Shown one piece after another: positions 1 to 10,300 of a stretch of 64,000 nucleotides of DNA. The translations under genes and the position numbers were made by a program. Source of the DNA: Sphingomonas sp. Leaf67. GTDB lineage: Bacteria > Pseudomonadota > Alphaproteobacteria > Sphingomonadales > Sphingomonadaceae. The stretch spans positions 124,001-188,000 of the forward strand of contig NZ_LMLP01000025.1 in NCBI RefSeq assembly GCF_001421965.1, in the 5' to 3' direction. How positions within the stretch are numbered: position 1 is the stretch's first letter; the number at the start of each line of letters is the position of its first letter. A model generated the notes under the pieces. It worked only from the letters and a program-made list of their open reading frames with translations, did no database searches and was not told the origin of the DNA.

Positions 1-58
1 CGACATTGGCGGGATCGACTGCGAGGAAGCCGGCAAGCTGGTCGTATTCGGTCATCAT
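1..58 (-). CDS. N-terminal fragment of an unidentified gene downstream of flhA
   Basis: Only the first 19 codons lie in the window. They read MMTEYDQLAGFLAVDPANV. The first ATG (56-58) overlaps the flhA stop codon as ATGA, so the gene is probably translated together with flhA and belongs to the flagellar operon. The wording of the fragment is compatible with a helical or TPR-like protein, but that is a guess and the function cannot be assigned. Confidence 0.55.
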   Translation of the reverse strand, partial: MMTEYDQLAGFLAVDPANV

Positions 59-2100
59 GTCCCCTGGTCCAACCGGACGATATCGAAGGATTTGAGCGTG
101 ATCCGCATCGGAATTTCGGCGACCGACAGGACCGACAGCGTCGGCAGGCTCCGCCGCGTCAACGCCTTCAGGTGGCGGCGCAGTTCCGCCCCGCACAGCA
201 GCACCGGCGCGCGGCCTTGCTGGAACATTGCTTCGGTCAACGGCATCAGTCGGCGGATCAGTTGTTCGGCGAGGCGTGGTTCGACCGCCATCGACCCGCC
301 GCCGCTCGCCGCGCCGATGCTGGCGGCCAGCTGGTTTTCGAGGCGCGGGTCGAGGCTCAATACCGCGAGATCGCCATGGCGACCGCGCAACTGGTGGCAG
401 ATCGCATAGCTCATCCGCTGGCGGATGAGTTCGGTCAGTTCGATCGGGTCCTTTTGCGTGCGGGCAAGGTCAGTCAGATGCTCGACGATCAGGTCGAGAT
501 TGGCGATCGACACCCCTTCGGCCAGCAACGCCTGCAACACCCGCTGCACGTCCGACACCGACAGCGTTTGCGGCACCAGTTCCTCGACCAGCCCCGGCTG
601 CCGCCGCCGGACCCCGTCGAGCAGGCCGACGACGGTTGCGCGGGTCAGCAGCGTGCCGACCTCTCCCCGCACGATCTCGCCGAAATGGGTGGCGAGTACG
701 GTCAGCGGGTCGATGATCGTGCAGCCAGCCGCCTTTGCCGCATCGGCCTGTGCGGGGTCGATCCACCATGCCGGCAGGCCGAAGGCGGGGTCGGTGGTGG
801 CGATGCCGTCGATCGCAGGCTTCTGGCCCTGTCCTGCAACCGCCAGCACCTGATCGGGATGGATGTTGCCCGCGCCATAGCGTGCGCCGAACAGGCGGAT
901 TTCATAGCCATGGCTGCCAAGCCCCGCGCTATCCTCCAGCCGCACGGCGGGAAAAGGCAGGCCGAACTGTTCCTCATGCACCCGGCGCAGTCCGGCGATC
1001 CGGTCCATCACCAGCGCGCCATCGCCGACCCATGCGCTCGACAGCGCCTCGCCCAGCCGGATTTCGAGCGCGGGGGAGGCGGTCGATTCCGCCGCGACCT
1101 CCTCGTCGACCGGTTCCGCCGCGGCCTCGGCAGCCGCCTTGCGGATACTTCGCCAAGCGACGAAGGCGAGGGTGCCGATGACGATGATCGGCCATTTCGG
1201 CATACCGGGCAGCAGCAGCAAGGCACTCAACACCGCCGTGACGATCAACGGGATGCGCGGCACCGATCCCAGCTGCCGGAACACCTCGGTCGACAATTCG
1301 CGGTCGGAGGCGGAGCGGGTGACGATGATCCCGGTCGCGATCGAGATGATGAGCGCGGGCAGTTGCGTCGCGATGCCGTCGCCGATGGTCAGCAGCGTGA
1401 AATGGCCGAGCGCCTCGCTCCATTCCATGCCCATCTGCGTCACGCCGACAATCCAGCCGGCGATGATGTTGATCAGCAGGATGATGATCCCGGCGATCGC
1501 GTCGCCCTTTACGAATTTCGACGCACCGTCCATCGCGCCATAGAAGGACGCTTCCTTTTCCAGCCCCTTGCGCCGCGCGACGGCTTCGTCGCGGTCGATC
1601 AGGCCCATGTTCAGGTCGGCGTCGATGCTCATCTGCTGGCCGGGCATCGAATCGAGCGTGAAGCGCGCGGCGACTTCCGACACGCGCTGCGCGCCGCTGG
1701 TGATGACGACATATTGCACGACGACGAGGATCGCGAACACGACCAGCCCGACGACGAAATTGCCGCGCACCGCGAACGCGCCGATCGACCCGATCACCGC
1801 CCCGGCATCGCCGCCGGTCAGGATCAGGCGGGTCGCCGCGACGTTCAGCGACAGGCGGTAGAGCGTCGCGACCAGCAACAGCGACGGGAAGGTCGAGAAC
1901 TCGACCGGCTTGCCGACATAGAAGGTCAGCAGCATGATCGTCAGCGCCAGCCCGAAATTGGCGATGATCGCGAGGTCGAGCAGCGCCGGCGGGATCGGCG
2001 CGAACAGGATGACGAGGATGCCGATCGTCGCGGCGACGAGCGCCAGATCGCGATTGGCGGCGGGGAATGCGGAAAGGCGCGGCAGGATGCCGGTCGACAT
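55..2100 (-). CDS. flhA: Flagellar export apparatus protein FlhA
   Basis: FlhA is the largest membrane component of the flagellar type III export gate; its cytoplasmic domain forms the nonameric ring that docks export substrates and chaperones. The 681-residue product has the usual family length. The first about 320 residues hold the hydrophobic helices with a typical FHIPEP-family core (SLNVAATR, SGAQRVSEVAARF, DSMPGQQMSIDADLN, KGDAIAGIIILLINI), and the rest is the soluble domain. The start ATG follows the flhB stop by 6 nt, and the stop overlaps the next gene. Neighbouring fliQ, fliR and flhB, all of flagellar rather than virulence type, support FlhA over a secretion-system EscV homologue. 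Confidence 0.97.
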   Translation of the reverse strand: MSTGILPRLSAFPAANRDLALVAATIGILVILFAPIPPALLDLAIIANFGLALTIMLLTFYVGKPVEFSTFPSLLLVATLYRLSLNVAATRLILTGGDAGAVIGSIGAFAVRGNFVVGLVVFAILVVVQYVVITSGAQRVSEVAARFTLDSMPGQQMSIDADLNMGLIDRDEAVARRKGLEKEASFYGAMDGASKFVKGDAIAGIIILLINIIAGWIVGVTQMGMEWSEALGHFTLLTIGDGIATQLPALIISIATGIIVTRSASDRELSTEVFRQLGSVPRIPLIVTAVLSALLLLPGMPKWPIIVIGTLAFVAWRSIRKAAAEAAAEPVDEEVAAESTASPALEIRLGEALSSAWVGDGALVMDRIAGLRRVHEEQFGLPFPAVRLEDSAGLGSHGYEIRLFGARYGAGNIHPDQVLAVAGQGQKPAIDGIATTDPAFGLPAWWIDPAQADAAKAAGCTIIDPLTVLATHFGEIVRGEVGTLLTRATVVGLLDGVRRRQPGLVEELVPQTLSVSDVQRVLQALLAEGVSIANLDLIVEHLTDLARTQKDPIELTELIRQRMSYAICHQLRGRHGDLAVLSLDPRLENQLAASIGAASGGGSMAVEPRLAEQLIRRLMPLTEAMFQQGRAPVLLCGAELRRHLKALTRRSLPTLSVLSVAEIPMRITLKSFDIVRLDQGT

Positions 2101-2106
2101 AGCGGG

Positions 2107-3171
2107 TCAGCCCAGTGAGACCGCGCGGGCGCGGCGAAGGTCGATATACAGGTCGGCGACCGCGGCGTAGCGGTCGGGCGGAATGGCGCTGCCCACCGTA
2201 CCGGCGCGGAACAGCGCGCGGGCGAGCGGCGGGTCGGCGATGATCGGTACGCCTCGGCGGATGGCGTCCTCGCGCAGCCGCAGCGCGTGCAGGTTGCGAC
2301 CCTTCGCGGCGACTTCGGGCGCGATCATCGCGCCTTCGTCATAGCGCAGCGCGACCGCGAAATGTTCGGGGTTCACCACCAGCAGGTCGGCCCCGTCCAA
2401 ACTGCCCTTGCCCTGCGCCGCCATTTCGCGGTGCAGTTCCTTGCGGCGCTGTTTCTGGCGCGGTTCGCCCTCGCGTTCGCGGGCCTCGCGCGTCACCTCG
2501 CGGCGGCTCATCCGCATCTGCCGGGTGAACTCGCCGCGCGCGAGGATCTGGTCGAGGATCGCGATGGCGACCGCGACGATCAGGAACGCGAACACCAGCC
2601 GCAGTCCGGCGGCTTCCATGGTCGCGACCAGCCGGTCGCCATCGGTCGCATTCTCCGCCAGATGCGCCACCGCCCAGCGCGCGACCATCCATGTCGCGGT
2701 CGCATAGAGCGCGAATTTCAGAATGCTCTTCAGCGTTTCCTTGAGCAGCTTGAGCGAAAACAGCCGCTTAATCCCCTTGGCCGGGTTGAGTCGGCTCCAG
2801 TCGGGCTTGAGCGGGTGGAAGGTCAGCAGGAACCCGCGCAACTGGATGAGTTCGAGCAGGATGACGATCCCCGCCATCGTGCCACCCAGCAACGCGACCG
2901 GGGCGATCGTCCGGCGACCGAGTGTGCCGAGCATCTCCGCGGCACCACCCGGCTCGCTCGCACCGGCAAATCCGCCGGCCAGTGCGATCCGCATCGCCTG
3001 CGCCAGCGTCGCGATCAGCGCCGGCCCGGCGATCAGCGCATAGGCGGCGAGCGTCAACAGGCTGGCAAGGAAGCCTAGTTCGATGCTGCGCGCGACATTG
3101 CCCTTTTCGCGCGCCTTTTGCAGCTTGAACGGGGTGGGTGCCTCGCCGCGATTCTGGTCCTGTTCGGCCAT
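2107..3171 (-). CDS. flhB: Flagellar export switch protein FlhB
   Basis: FlhB sets the substrate specificity of the flagellar export gate, switching from rod/hook to filament substrates after self-cleavage. The 354-residue protein starts with a soluble segment rich in charged residues (EAPTPFKLQKAREKGNVARS, a family signature), followed by four hydrophobic stretches and the cytoplasmic domain with VTREAREREGEP. The autocleavage site reads NPEH (N267-P268-E269-H270) instead of the usual NPTH; the Asn-Pro bond that is cut is retained. The start codon overlaps the fliR stop (TGATG), so translation is probably coupled. Confidence 0.96.
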   Translation of the reverse strand: MAEQDQNRGEAPTPFKLQKAREKGNVARSIELGFLASLLTLAAYALIAGPALIATLAQAMRIALAGGFAGASEPGGAAEMLGTLGRRTIAPVALLGGTMAGIVILLELIQLRGFLLTFHPLKPDWSRLNPAKGIKRLFSLKLLKETLKSILKFALYATATWMVARWAVAHLAENATDGDRLVATMEAAGLRLVFAFLIVAVAIAILDQILARGEFTRQMRMSRREVTREAREREGEPRQKQRRKELHREMAAQGKGSLDGADLLVVNPEHFAVALRYDEGAMIAPEVAAKGRNLHALRLREDAIRRGVPIIADPPLARALFRAGTVGSAIPPDRYAAVADLYIDLRRARAVSLG

Positions 3172-3926
3172 CAGCCGATCCGCGCCATCGTATCGAACGC
3201 CGCCGACAGGACGGTAACGAACAGCGACCCCGACAGCGCCAGCGCGATCGGCAGGACGATCATCGTTGCCAGCGTCTTCACCTGAAAGCCGAGCAGCAGG
3301 ACGTTCATCTGCGGCAGCGTGCGCGACATGAACGCGATGGCGAGGTCGAGCACCAGCAGCACGACCAGCAACAACCCCGCCAGCCCCAGCGCGATCAGGA
3401 ACACGCCCGACACATAGCCGATCAGGATCTGAGGATCGGTCGCCGTCAGCGCGCTGCCCATCGGTGCCCGTTCAAGCGACGCCGCCCAGATTGCCAGCAA
3501 CCGCGCCGGGCCGTCGGTGGCGAAGAAGATCGCGCCGGCGGCATAGGCGAAGATCGTGCCGACCAACGGCAATTGCGCGCGCGTCGCCGGATCGACCAGC
3601 ACGGCAAGGCCGTACCCCGCCTGAATATCGATCGTCTGCCCGGCGACCAGCAACGCCGCGAACGCCAGTTGCAACGCCAGCGCCAGTGTCGTGCCGAACA
3701 GCAATTCGCCCGCCGCCAGCGCGATCAGCCCGCCGGCTGGCGGCGCGGCCTGCCACGTCGCCGCCGGATTGCCCGCGACCAGCCATGCGGAAAGCGCGAT
3801 GGCGAGGCCGACCCGCACGATCGCCGGAATGCGGATCAGCGTGAACGGTTGTGCAAAGGCCAGCGTCGGGACGATGCGTAGCGACAGCAGCAGCGTCGCC
3901 ACCGCTTGCGGAACAAGTGACTCCAT
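3171..3926 (-). CDS. fliR: Flagellar export protein FliR
   Basis: FliR is an integral membrane subunit of the FliP-FliQ-FliR export channel. The start is taken at ATG 3926, which overlaps the fliQ stop by one base (TGATG); longer upstream frames would run through fliQ. The product has 251 residues, the normal size, and is almost entirely hydrophobic, with about six membrane segments, the pattern of SpaR/FliR proteins (for example LRIVPTLAFAQPF near the N-terminus and DIQAGYGLAVLVDPATRAQLP in the middle). The stop overlaps the flhB start. Confidence 0.94.
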   Translation of the reverse strand: MESLVPQAVATLLLSLRIVPTLAFAQPFTLIRIPAIVRVGLAIALSAWLVAGNPAATWQAAPPAGGLIALAAGELLFGTTLALALQLAFAALLVAGQTIDIQAGYGLAVLVDPATRAQLPLVGTIFAYAAGAIFFATDGPARLLAIWAASLERAPMGSALTATDPQILIGYVSGVFLIALGLAGLLLVVLLVLDLAIAFMSRTLPQMNVLLLGFQVKTLATMIVLPIALALSGSLFVTVLSAAFDTMARIG

Positions 3927-4195
3927 CAGTTCACCAGCGTCGGGATGGCAAGGTACAGGTCGCGCGCGAAATCGGTCATCCGCGTCATCATCCATGGGCC
4001 GAGCAGGATCAGCAGCCCCGCCGCGACCAGCAGCTTGGGCACATAGCTGAGCGTCGCTTCTTGGATCTGCGTCGCGACCTGAAACACGCTGACGACGATG
4101 CCGATCGCCAGCGTCGCGATCAGGATCGGCGCAGCCACCATCAGCGACTGCCACAGCATATCGTCGAGCAGATTGAGCGCCCGGTCGGCTTCCAT
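3926..4195 (-). CDS. fliQ: Flagellar export protein FliQ
   Basis: FliQ is the small two-helix subunit of the flagellar export channel. The 89-residue product has two long hydrophobic segments and the family pattern ATQIQEATLSYVPKL between them. It is the first gene of the fliQ-fliR-flhB-flhA unit. fliP, which usually precedes fliQ, is absent here; the upstream gene is the divergent RHS gene. The 176-bp gap between fliQ and the RHS start must hold the promoters for both, but I could not recognise a sigma-28 or sigma-54 site in it. Confidence 0.94.
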   Translation of the reverse strand: MEADRALNLLDDMLWQSLMVAAPILIATLAIGIVVSVFQVATQIQEATLSYVPKLLVAAGLLILLGPWMMTRMTDFARDLYLAIPTLVN

Positions 4196-4356
4196 CGATC
4201 ATCCCGCCTGTCGGCGAAGCCCCGGCTCCGCCCCCGTCGTCCATCTACCGCGACGCCGTCGATCGTGCCCGTCGAACTTCGTCCTAAACGAACGAAAAAC
4301 CTCCCCGACAAAGCTTTCAAGAGCGGTTGGCCCACGCGCCGGCCGCGCATTTTCTT

Positions 4357-4362
4357 GGGGGA
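4357..4362 (+). promoter_or_regulatory. Ribosome binding site of the RHS gene
   Basis: The purine run GGGGGA lies 9 nt before the ATG at 4372. The open frame begins further upstream with a TTG at 4327, but that codon has no such site, so the ATG is preferred. Confidence 0.6.
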
Positions 4363-4371
4363 TTTGCGACC

Positions 4372-7300
4372 ATGGTGGCCATTTTCACGGGCGCGGGAAC
4401 GGGGTTCGAGCGCGGGTCGGGCAATGTGCTGGGCGGGGCGGGAACGCTGGGGCAGGCGGCGCTCGGCCGCTCGGGCGAACAGCTGTTGCTGAACGCCGCC
4501 AACGGCAATCTGATGCTGATGCAGCAGGACGAATTGCTGCTGGGGCGGGGGCCCGACGCGGCGATCAGCCGGACCTATAACAGCCAGGGCGATCTTTCCG
4601 ACGAAAATGGAGATAATTGGCGTCAGAGCACCGATCGCAGCCTGTACGGGCTGACCGGAACGGTCAACACCTTCGGCTCGACCGTGAAGCGCGCTTCCGC
4701 CGACGGTTCGGTGTTCACCTATGTCTGGAACGGCACCGCCTATCGCACCACCGATGGCGCGGGCGCACACGACACGATCACCTACAGCACCGCCGATGGC
4801 TGGAAATGGACCGATGGCGACAGCCAGGTCGTCGAAACCTATGGCTATAACTACCGCAACCACAGCTACATTTCCGAACAGCGCGATCCGAGCGGCAATG
4901 CGCTCACCTTCGCCTATGCCGATGGCAAGCTGACCGACCTGCGCACCGCCAACGGCGAACGCATCCAATATGGATACAGCGGCAATGCGATCACCGATAT
5001 CCGCACCTTCACGATGCAGGGCGGAGTCGAGCGGATGCAGACGCGCACCCGCTACGCCTATGACAGCCTCGGCCGGTTGGGTAACGCGACCGTCGATCTG
5101 ACCCCGGCCGACAACAGCGTCGCCGACGGCAAGAGCTATGGCAGCGCCTATACCTATATCGGCGATACCCGCCTGATCGCGTCGGTCGCGCAGACCGACG
5201 GCACGCGCGTCGATTTCGAATACGACAAGTACCGGAGGGTTACCGCGGTCACGCAGACTGTCGACGGTTCGGCAACGCGCGTGACGCGATTGAGCTATAA
5301 CGCGGACAATACCACCATCATCGATCCGGCGGGGCAGATGACGCGGCTGGATTTCGCAGGCGGCGACTTCGCGCTTGCCGGCGGAACGTGGGACAGCGGC
5401 AATCTGACCCGGCAAGCCGACACCATCAATGGTGCGGCGGCCACGCGCTATATGGTCCAGACTGGCGGTCAATGGGCTGGTATCTCACAAGGTTTTCCCG
5501 TTACCGCCGGGGAAACGATGACCTTCGGCATCAGCCTGAAGGCAGTTGGCGACATCACTACCCAGAATTTGGGTTTGTATTCGGACCAGACCGGCTGGGG
5601 TGTTCCGGGCATTTCCGTCGCGCGGATCGTATCGGGTCCGGGGACGATCGAACATATCAATGGCGGCTTTTGGCGCGTTGTCGGCCTGTCGCCGACGGAA
5701 GGCACGCGGGTCGAGATCACGCGCACCTATGACAAGACCGGATCGGGCGGCGCGTATTTCTACGTCGACGAAGGCAGTAATTACCGCGCCGGAACCTCGC
5801 TGATCGCCGGGGGCCAGACGCTGGTTCGCAGTACCGACGCGTCGTCGCTCGACCGGATGAACGCGACCAAATGGACCGCGAGCAACCTGAACCGCGCGAC
5901 CGAACCCGCCATCAACGGCGCGGCGGCGTATAAATTCACCGTCAAGACCGCATCCACTGCCGCGAACCTGCAACGCACCTTCACCGCCAAGGCGGGCGAG
6001 ACGTACAGCTTCCTCATCACGTTGAAGGCGACCGGCTTCGATCAGGGCCATCATCTGGGGCTGGGCGGTTCCACGTCGGCATGGGGGCCGGATGACCTGT
6101 CCAGTGCGCGGGTGCTGTCGGGGCCGGGAGCGGTCGATCCACTGTCCGGCGGCTTCTATTCGGTGCGGGGCCTGTCCGCGACCGAGGCGACCACCATCCT
6201 GGTCACCCGCACCTATGCCCGCGACGATTCCGCCTATGCCCGGTTGTTCGTCGCGCTGGGGGCCGATGAGCCGGCCGGGGCCGGGGTCATCGTGGCCGGC
6301 GTCAACCTGATCGGTCCGGTCGACGAGCCCGAAACGTCGCGCCTGCTGACGAAGATCACCGTACCCGCGACCGAAGCGGGCGCGGCGCAACAGATAACGC
6401 AGTTCAGCTACAGCAGCACCGGCAACGTGGCGACGGTCACCGATCCGTCGGGCGGCATCACCAGGATGGCGTATGACGCGGCCGGCAATCTGCTGACCAC
6501 CACCGACCGGCTCGGCAACGTCGTCACCCGCACCTATGACGCGAAGAACCAGTTGCTGCGCACCTCCGCCAGCGCCGTGTCGGCGGGTGCCGCCGAAACG
6601 GTCGCCAGCAACAACGTCTACGACAGCGCCAATCGCCTGCGATACACGGTCTCGGCCGAACGGCGGGTCACGCGCTATACCTATACTGCCAACGGGTTGC
6701 TGATCCGCACCGACAGCTTCACCGCCGACATCCCGTCGACCTCGGTGGCGATGACCGAGGCCGCGCTGAACAGCTGGGTAAGCGGACTGTCGGCCAAATC
6801 GGCACGGATGATCGTCCGCTACGAATATGATGCGCGCGGTGAAGTGTCGCGGATCGTGCGCGACGGTGCGGCGGACGCCAGTGGCGAACCGCTGACGACG
6901 CAGGGCTATACCGAAACCGTGTTCGTCCGCGACGCGTCGGGCCGGTTGCTCGAACGCGTCACCGGCGGGCAGCGCGAGCTGTTCGTCTATGACGGGCTGG
7001 GGCGCATGATCGGGTCGACCGACGTGCGCGGCGGTCAGACGTCGATCGCGTTCAACGATGCCGGCGCGCAGACCGTCGTGACGCTGGCCAGCGGCGCGGT
7101 GCAGACCTCGACGTACAACCGCGCGGGCGATCTGGTTTCGGTCAGCGAAGCGGGCAGCTATAGCGGTACCGGCACCACCGGCTATCGCTACGATCGCACC
7201 GGCCGGGTGCGCATCGCGACCGACAGTTTCGGCCAGAACCGCTACGTCGTCTACGACCGGACCGGGCGAAAGACGGGCGAGGTCGACCCGCTCGGACAGC

Positions 7301-10300
7301 TGACCGAATATCGGTATGACCAGAACGATCGGCTGGTGGCGACGGTCGGCTGGAGCACAGCACTGTCCGCCGAACAGATGGCGCGGCTGGCCGATCCGGC
7401 GGTCGATATCGATGTCGCCACCATCCGCCCGGCGGCGGGTGCGGCCGATCGCTGGGACTGGATCGTCTACGACCGCGAAGGCCGCGTGTTGCAGCGGATC
7501 GACGCCACCGGGGCGAGCGTCATCTATGACTTTGACGCGTCCGGCCGGCTGTTGCGCGAAACCGGCTATGCCAACCGGGTCGCAGTCGATGCGCTGAAGA
7601 CGACGCTGCCGACCACCGTCACCCGTCCCACCGCCGATGCCGCGCGCGACAGTGTGAGCCGCACCTTCTACGACCGCGACGGCAACGTCATCGGCGCGCT
7701 CGACGGGGAGGGGTATCTCAGCCGGTCGACCTATGACGCCGCCGGGAACCGCGTGTCGGCGACCAGCTTCGCCAAGCGCGTGACCGATACGCTGCGCACC
7801 TCCGCCAGTTTCACCGCGCTGCTGTCTGATGTCGGCACCAACCCGAACGATCGCACCGTCCGCTACGTCTATGACGGACAGGGGCTGCTGCGCTTCACCG
7901 TCGATACCGTCCAACGCGTCACCGAATATGTCTATGCCGGCGCACGCGCGGGCGATGCGACCGGCAAGGTCCGCCAGACGATCGTCTATGCGCGGCCGAT
8001 CGCGCCGCTCGCCAGCTACAGCATGGCCACGGTCGTACAGGGGCTTGCCACGGTCGGCGCGACCGACGACCCCGCCAATCGCCGCAGCTTCGCGGTCTAT
8101 GACGACCGCGGCAACCTAACCTTCGCGATCGACGCGGCCGGGTCGGTCACCGGCTATGGCTATGACGGCAGCGGCAATGTCGTGAAGACGACACGCTTCG
8201 TGGCGAGCTACGCCACCACTACCCTGCCGACGCACGAGACGATGGCCGCGTGGGCGACCGCGAATGGCGGCCATGGTGATACCCGCGTCACCCGCAGCTA
8301 TTATGCCGCGCGCGGCGAACTGCGCTTCACCGTCGATCCGATGGGCTATGTCAGCCGCTATGATTACGACGCAGGCGGGCGGGTCGTCGCGGTCGTCCGG
8401 TTCGACACGGCGATGGCCGGCGCCACCGACGCGACGACGATCGCCAGCGTCGCCGCGTGGCAAACCGGCACCAGCGTCGTCACCACCACGAGCTATGACG
8501 CGGCCGGGCGCGTGTTCGAAACGACCGATGCCGCCGGCACGGTCACCCGCTACATCTACAACGTCAACGGCACCGTCCAGTCGACGACCAAGGCCTATGG
8601 CACGGTCGATCAGGTCCGCACCCAGCTCGGCTACGACGCCGCCGGCCGGGTCGTCACCCGGATCGCCGATGCCGACGGTCTCCAGTCGACCACGCGCTAT
8701 ACCTATGACGGGTTCGGCAACCTGCTGACCCAGGTTGCGCCCGACGGGACCAGCACGACCAGCTTCGCCTATGATCGTGAAGGGCGGATGCTGACGCGCA
8801 CCAACGCGCTGGGGCAGGTCCAGGCCTACGACTATGACTCGTTCGGACAGCGGGTGCGGATCGTCGACGAACGCGGCGGGGCGACCTACAGCTATTACGA
8901 TGCCGCCGGCCGCGTCGTTGCGGTTCGCGATGCCGAAAATTACGTTACCGAGACCAGCTACACCGCGTTCGACCAGATCGCGACCGTCACCCGCCGCAAG
9001 CAGCGCGCGGGCAGCGCCGCCGCGATCGGGACGCTGCCCACCGTAGCCGCCGACGCGAAGGACGCGGTCACCCAGTTCGTTTACGACAAGCTCGGCCGCG
9101 TCGTGCGGACGATCGATGCGGAGGGGTTCAGCGAGAACAACCGCTACAACAGCTTCGGCGAAGTGGTGCAGGCCACGAACAAGCTGGGCGGCGTCACCTT
9201 CCGCTTCTACGACCGCCGTGGACAGGTATTTTCGGAGAACGTAGCGAAGACGGCATCGGACGCCACCGGCTTTGCCCGGGCCAAGACAGCGAAGATTTCC
9301 GAATTCGATCCGGTCTATTACGCAAATACCTATGACGATCTGGCCGGAATCGCCAATGATCCGATAGCGCTGCGCGCGCATTGGCAAAATTCCGGTTGGC
9401 GGGAAGGCCGCAATCCGAACGCCGACTTCGACACGCGCTATTATCTGGCGAGCAATCCCGACGTCGCCGCTGCCGGTATCAATCCGCTGGAACACTACGC
9501 CAATTATGGCGCGGGCGAGGGACGTGCGCCCAACACCCAACTCGTCGCCGGTGCACAGGAGGCGGGCGGCGTTGTCACCCACTACGAATATGACGCGCGC
9601 GGCAATCGTACACGGATGATCGAGGCGTGGAGCCTGACCGAACAGCGGACCACCGACTATAGCTATGACGCCCTCGACCGCCTGATTGAAAAGCGCGGCA
9701 TGGCCGTCGATTACGGCGTGCCCGGCTCCAGCACGAACGCCGGTACCGCACAGCCGACCGAGAAATATCTCTACGACCGCCACGGCAATCTCACCCGCCG
9801 TACCGACGCCCAAGGGCGTCACAGCTGGTTCTATTACGACGCGCTCGACCGCAAGAATGGCGAGGTCGATGCCGCGGGAGCGTATGTCACCTATGCGTAC
9901 GACAAGAATGGCGGGCTGATCCGCAGCCGCGCTTATGCGACCGCGGTCACCACGTCGCAATTGACCACCGAAACCCGCCCGGCCGCGACCGGCGACTATC
10001 GCGAGACGACCTACGCCAACGACGTGCTCGGACGGCGGTTGTCGAGCAGCATGGCCAATATCCGCACCGGTGCGTGGGATGCGGCCATCGGCACCTATGT
10101 CTACGGCTTCGGCACGGTGACGCAGAGCGTCACCTATGATGCGGCCGGCAATGCCGTGCGCAGCACCGATGCGACCGGCGCATCGATCCTGTCCTATTAC
10201 GACGCACTGGGCCGCAAGACAGCGCAGGTCGATCAGGAAGGGTTTCTGACCGAATGGACCCTCGATGCCGAGGGTAACGCGCTTGCCGAACGCCGGTACG

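Noticed and set aside
172..2118. A plus-strand open frame opposite flhA
   Set aside because: The opposite strand encodes full-length FlhA; the plus translation is basic low-complexity.
4196..4371. Search for sigma-28 or sigma-54 flagellar promoter before fliQ
   Set aside because: GGGCACG occurs on the minus strand, but no TTGC follows at the right distance, and no sigma-28 boxes were found.
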